Assembly: GCA_029256645.1 (NCBI GenBank)
Contig: JAQSXM010000223.1
Location: 1-6,168 of the forward strand
DNA length: 6,168 bases
Direction: 5' to 3'
Source of the DNA: Sporomusa sp.
GTDB taxonomy: Bacteria; Bacillota_C; Negativicutes; Sporomusales; Sporomusaceae
The notes under the pieces were generated by a model. The model was not told the origin of the DNA. It was given only the letters and a program-made list of their open reading frames with translations, and ran no database searches. How positions within the stretch are numbered: the first letter of the stretch is position 1; the number at the start of each line of letters is the position of its first letter. The position numbers and the translations under genes were made by a program. Shown here in pieces: positions 4,879-6,168 of the stretch.

Positions 4879-6168
4879 TTGAAATTAGCTACAAAAAATG
4901 CAGTACGTCGTATATTTGTTGAAAAGAAACCCGGATTTCAGGTTGAAGCGACAGGTATTTATTCAGATCTTAAAGAAAATTTAGGGATAAATGGGCTAAC
5001 CGCAGTTAGAATGCTGCACCGCTATGACATTACTGGTTTAACCGATCAAGAATTTACGGACGCTATTCATACCATTTTTTCCGAACCACCTGTAGATGTT
5101 GTCTATTTTGAAAATATTGAAAGCAAAGAGACTGATCGGTTCTTTGCCATAGAATATTTGCCAGGACAGTATGACCAAAGAGCAGACTGGGCGGCACAAA
5201 GCGTACAGATTTTAACGCAACAGGAACCGCCGACAGTGAACACCGCCAAATTGATCATTCTTGAAGGCGATATTAGTGAGCAGGAATTAATAAGAATTAA
5301 ATCTTATTGTATTAATCCGGTTGAAGCACGAGAGGCATCTCTTGCTAAACCGGAGTCATTAAATATGCTGGTCAATATACCTGGCGACGTAGCCATATTG
5401 AGCGGTTTTATTACAAAGACTGCACAAGACCTGAAGGATTTTATGACGACGCAAGGGCTGTCAATGAGCTTTGAGGATTTGACCTATTGCCAGCAATACT
5501 TTAGGGAGACTGAGCGCCGGGACCCGAGTATTACCGAGATAAAGGTTATTGATACGTATTGGTCAGATCACTGCCGGCATACGACGTTTCTAACGGCAGT
5601 TCAGGCTGTTTCGATTGCAGAAGGCAAGTTTACTAAACCGGTCAAAGCTGCCTATGCGGAATACTTAAAGTCCCGGTCTTTGGTTTATGCCGACAAGGTG
5701 AAGGATGTCAGTCTGATGGATATAGCCACCTTGGCAATGAAAGAACTGAAACTCCAAGGGAAGCTAACTGACCTGGATGAATCGGAAGAAATAAATGCCT
5801 GCAGTATTATTGTCCATGCCGATATCGATGGCCAGACTGAAGAGTGGCTGGTGATGTTTAAAAATGAGACCCATAACCATCCTACGGAGATTGAACCATT
5901 TGGGGGAGCGGCTACTTGTCTGGGCGGCTGCATCCGTGATCCACTGTCAGGCCGTTCCTACGCCTATCAGGCCATGCGTGTCACTGGTAGCGGTGATCCT
6001 CGTGCTGCTTTAGAAGCAACGTTGCCTGGCAAGCTCTCCCAGCGAAAAATAACCACAAGTGCGGCAGCAGGGTACAGCTCCTACGGTAACCAAATTGGAC
6101 TGGCAACAGGCCAGGTGACCGAAATCTATGATCAGGGGTATATTGCTAAACGAATGGAGATTGGGGCT
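4879..6168 (+). CDS. purL: Phosphoribosylformylglycinamidine synthase (PurL), N-terminal part
   Basis: The open frame runs off the right edge, giving 430 residues of a protein that is about 1,250 long in the single-chain clostridial-type family. The enzyme converts FGAR, ATP and glutamine to FGAM in step four of purine synthesis, in the cytoplasm. The N-terminal PurS-like part covers roughly the first 150 residues. The signature DTYWSDHCRHTTF at 225-237 follows, with the active-site His region. The AIRS-like ATP/substrate part then shows FKNETHNHPTEIEPFGGAAT (327-346), GGCIRDPLSGR and AAAGYSSYGNQIGLATG (395-411). The remaining synthetase half and the glutamine amidotransferase domain must lie beyond the window. 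The start is TTG 4879, supported by AGGGGG (4865-4870) 8 bases upstream; the next residues (KLATKNAVRRIFVEKK) look like a normal N-terminus. It is divergent from the LysR gene, which may regulate it. Identity is certain; completeness cannot be judged. Confidence 0.96.
   Translation, partial: MKLATKNAVRRIFVEKKPGFQVEATGIYSDLKENLGINGLTAVRMLHRYDITGLTDQEFTDAIHTIFSEPPVDVVYFENIESKETDRFFAIEYLPGQYDQRADWAAQSVQILTQQEPPTVNTAKLIILEGDISEQELIRIKSYCINPVEAREASLAKPESLNMLVNIPGDVAILSGFITKTAQDLKDFMTTQGLSMSFEDLTYCQQYFRETERRDPSITEIKVIDTYWSDHCRHTTFLTAVQAVSIAEGKFTKPVKAAYAEYLKSRSLVYADKVKDVSLMDIATLAMKELKLQGKLTDLDESEEINACSIIVHADIDGQTEEWLVMFKNETHNHPTEIEPFGGAATCLGGCIRDPLSGRSYAYQAMRVTGSGDPRAALEATLPGKLSQRKITTSAAAGYSSYGNQIGLATGQVTEIYDQGYIAKRMEIGA

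Noticed and set aside
5685..5933. Minus-strand open frame within purL
   Set aside because: Antisense to the conserved PurL segment; low-complexity Ser/Ile-rich translation and no motif.

Overview
The window carries chromosomal housekeeping genes of a low-to-mid GC Gram-positive-type bacterium. Strong AAGGAGG-like ribosome binding sites, several TTG starts, A-rich sigma-A promoters, the long single-chain (clostridial-type) PurL and a DUF47-Pit phosphate pair all point to Firmicutes. A spore-forming Negativicute (Sporomusa/Pelosinus-like) is my best guess, but it rests on general family knowledge, not on a search.

Layout: (1) 1-182 is non-coding, with a bidirectional-looking terminator hairpin and a short repeat-like stretch. 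(2) 183-875, minus strand, encodes a DUF1624 (HGSNAT-like acyltransferase) membrane protein. (3) A divergent intergenic region and long leader lead into a small SMR/ArnE-like four-helix membrane protein that probably starts at 1183 and ends at 1527. (4) 1636-3250 is a two-gene phosphate operon: a DUF47 (PhoU-like) accessory protein overlapping a Pit-family phosphate permease. Its promoter has a perfect extended -10, and TTAACA-type repeats at about 11-bp spacing resemble a PhoP/PhoB box. (5) 3251-3867 holds what looks like a decayed copy of a YvyF-type (zinc ribbon - helix-turn-helix - zinc ribbon) flagellar-operon protein, broken by two compensating frameshifts, followed by a good terminator. 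(6) 3868-4776, minus strand, is a LysR-type regulator. (7) 4879 to the right edge is the N-terminal third of purL, divergent from the LysR gene across a 102-bp AT-rich region. That region holds a strong promoter for the regulator overlapped by a 31-bp palindrome.

How the parts relate: the DUF47-Pit pair is one transport unit, probably induced on phosphate starvation. The LysR gene and purL share a control region, so the regulator is a candidate controller of purine synthesis as well as of itself. The DUF1624 and SMR-like genes are divergent neighbours with no clear link to the rest. I do not see a new multi-gene system here. The items most worth a second look are the Pho box, the LysR/purL control region and the frameshifted zinc-ribbon gene.
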